Shown one piece after another: positions 62,819 through 64,000 of a DNA stretch of 64,000 nucleotides. Position 1 is the first letter of the stretch. Each line of letters opens with the position of its first letter. The translations under genes and the position numbers were made by a program. The notes beneath the pieces were generated by a model. That model did not search any database. It saw nothing but the letters and a program-made list of their open reading frames with translations, and had not been told where the DNA came from. Source of the stretch: Arthrobacter sp. OAP107 (GTDB lineage: Bacteria > Actinomycetota > Actinomycetes > Actinomycetales > Micrococcaceae); NCBI RefSeq assembly GCF_040546765.1, contig NZ_JBEPOK010000001.1, positions 2,852,001 through 2,916,000 of the forward strand, written 5' to 3'.

Positions 62819-62848
62819 TTGACTGAATCCCATATGACGGGATATTGT
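62819..62848 (+). promoter_or_regulatory. class I promoter-operator
   Basis: TTGACT, 18 bases, TATTGT with ATCCC-N7-GGGATAT in the spacer. It lies 132 bases before the SDR ATG. Confidence 0.8.
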
Positions 62849-62980
62849 TCATGCAAGGCAAAATGCGCTCCGTGTTCCTCGTGGGGAACTCAGAGGCTTA
62901 GCGCGACGTAGGGCCCGCCGCGGCGCCGCGCCCACCGCTTTCTGCAATCCATAATGACAACGACGCCACAAGGACCAACT

Positions 62981-63802
62981 ATGACGACACCCCTGACTCA
63001 CACCCCCCATGACTCCGGCGTTCCGGCGTCGGCACGGGACTTCAGCGTAGAAGGGCGGGTAGTCGTTGTCACCGGCGCCGCCCAAGGCATCGGGCGAGAG
63101 CTGGCACGCCAGTACGCCGCCGCTGGGGCGGTTTCCGTTGTGGCCGACCTGGATATTGAGAAGGCTGAATCGGTCGTCAAAGAAATCCACGATGCCGGCG
63201 GCACAGGCTTGGCCGTCAAGGTCAACGTCGCCGACGAACCGTCCGTCACAGCAATGGTTAACACCGTGATCGAAACCTGGGGCCGGATCGATGTACTGAT
63301 CAACAACGCCTCCATCTTCGCCACGCTGGACAAGGTCCCGTTCGACCAGATCCCCCTGGCACAGTGGGACAACGTCCTTAAGGTGAACATCACCGGCACC
63401 TACCTGTGCGCGCGTGCGGTCGCTGACCATATGCGCAAGGCGGGCTTCGGCCGGATCATCAACGTCTCATCCGACGCGGTCACGCGCGGCACGGTCAACT
63501 ACCTGCACTACGTCACATCAAAGTCGGCAGTAATCGGCATGACCAACTCCTTGGCCCGCGAACTGGGCCCCTACGGCATCACCGTGAATTGCATCCGGCC
63601 CGGCAGCGTCGCCACCGAAGTCGAACGCACCGTCAATCCCACACAAGAGGTCCGCGAACGCGCCGCTTCCCTGCAGTGCATCCCCCGCGGCATGGTCCCC
63701 ACCGACCTGGTCGGCATCATGATCTTCCTCGCAACACCGGCATCCGCCTTCATCACCGGCCAGACCATCGCCTGCGACGGCGGCTACACCCACAGCAGCT
63801 AA
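62981..63802 (+). CDS. short-chain dehydrogenase/reductase
   Basis: A 273-residue classical SDR. TGAAQGIG is near residues 31-38, NNASIFATL follows strand 4, the catalytic Ser is in INVSSDAV, Tyr and Lys in YVTSK near 176-180, and IACDGGYTHSS is the end. AAGGACC is seven bases before the ATG at 62981; an ATG 27 bases upstream is weaker. It is directly followed by an ALDH gene, so the pair likely oxidises an alcohol to an acid. Confidence 0.93.
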   Translation: MTTPLTHTPHDSGVPASARDFSVEGRVVVVTGAAQGIGRELARQYAAAGAVSVVADLDIEKAESVVKEIHDAGGTGLAVKVNVADEPSVTAMVNTVIETWGRIDVLINNASIFATLDKVPFDQIPLAQWDNVLKVNITGTYLCARAVADHMRKAGFGRIINVSSDAVTRGTVNYLHYVTSKSAVIGMTNSLARELGPYGITVNCIRPGSVATEVERTVNPTQEVRERAASLQCIPRGMVPTDLVGIMIFLATPASAFITGQTIACDGGYTHSS

Positions 63803-63837
63803 CCCAAAAGCACAGCCAGCCACAGGAGAACCCGCTC

Positions 63838-64000
63838 ATGAAGCAATACCCGCACCTTTACATTGATGGTCAGTGGACCGAACCGGCAGGCTCCCGGGTA
63901 GTGGAGCTGATCGATCCCACCCGCGAGGAGCCCTTCGCCCAGATCACACTGGGAACGTCCGCGGACGTTGACCGTGCGGTGGCAGCGGCGCAGAAGGCAT
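63838..64000 (+). CDS. aldehyde dehydrogenase, N-terminal part (runs off the window)
   Basis: The frame opens at ATG 63838, with AGGAGA eight bases upstream, and reads MKQYPHLYIDGQWTEPAGSR then VVELIDPTREEPFAQITLGT and SADVDRAVAAAQKA, the standard start of an ALDH. The rest lies beyond the window edge. It is 35 bases after the SDR gene and under the same class I promoter. Confidence 0.9.
   Translation, partial: MKQYPHLYIDGQWTEPAGSRVVELIDPTREEPFAQITLGTSADVDRAVAAAQKA

Noticed and set aside
1..64000. CRISPR array, phage genes, restriction or toxin-antitoxin systems
   Set aside because: I looked for regularly spaced repeats and for characteristic proteins on both strands and found none.

Overview
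The window looks like an accessory catabolic region of a high-GC Gram-positive bacterium. Arthrobacter or a related member of the Micrococcaceae is the best guess, based on GTG/TTG starts with strong AAGGAG sites, ABC sugar importers without their own ATPase, MHS/ACS-type MFS carriers, IclR regulators and an actinobacterial-type IS256 end. This placement is inference from protein families; no rRNA or other marker gene is present.

Layout. 1-2046: no intact gene; a 22-nt tRNA 3' end remnant, hairpins and a decayed pyrroline-5-carboxylate-reductase-like gene, possibly an island boundary. 2047-11920: a polyol (mannitol/sorbitol-type) operon on the minus strand (binding protein, two permeases, zinc dehydrogenase, PfkB kinase, mannitol-type dehydrogenase, membrane protein, LacI) with a divergent AraC gene. 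12202-18822: IclR, MmgE/PrpD protein, MHS carrier, aldehyde dehydrogenase (ALDH), zinc alcohol dehydrogenase. 19250-22820: broken IS256 and IS3 pieces, a universal stress protein, and a chimeric scar joining an MFS tail to an ALDH tail. 22871-32017: a ribose-type ABC importer with tandem duplicated binding proteins, a frameshifted permease, an ATPase-permease fusion, and a frameshifted dehydrogenase. 32726-36495: IclR tail remnant, MFS carrier, glycogen-debranching-type enzyme. 36740-47614: IclR, SDR, second MmgE/PrpD, two MFS carriers, zinc dehydrogenase, ALDH, PEP-mutase/isocitrate-lyase family enzyme. 48708-53901: two cupins, a SnoaL-like protein, a sugar-porter MFS, SDR, IclR. 54397-57837: large cupin, four-carbon acid sugar kinase, class II aldolase. 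58135-64000: Asp/Glu racemase family protein, an unrecognised small protein, ALDH, IclR, SDR and the start of another ALDH.

Main result. These clusters appear tied together by shared promoter-operators. Nine sites carry the dyad TCCC-N7-GGGA (or a close variant); in seven of them it fills an 18-bp spacer between a TTGAC-type -35 and a TAT/TAC-type -10. They precede the MmgE/PrpD gene, the ABC genes, three MFS carriers, the large cupin, the racemase/unknown-gene pair and the last SDR-ALDH operon. A second operator, CATATATGG-N6-GTTTTAC..., occurs twice in mirror orientation, with a third partial copy. Two very similar IclR proteins (53092, 61720) are the best candidates to read the first motif. 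The duplicated and decayed tails of ALDH, MFS, IclR and SDR genes suggest repeated expansion and loss of modules. The substrate cannot be read from sequence; acid sugars or polyol-derived carboxylates fit best.
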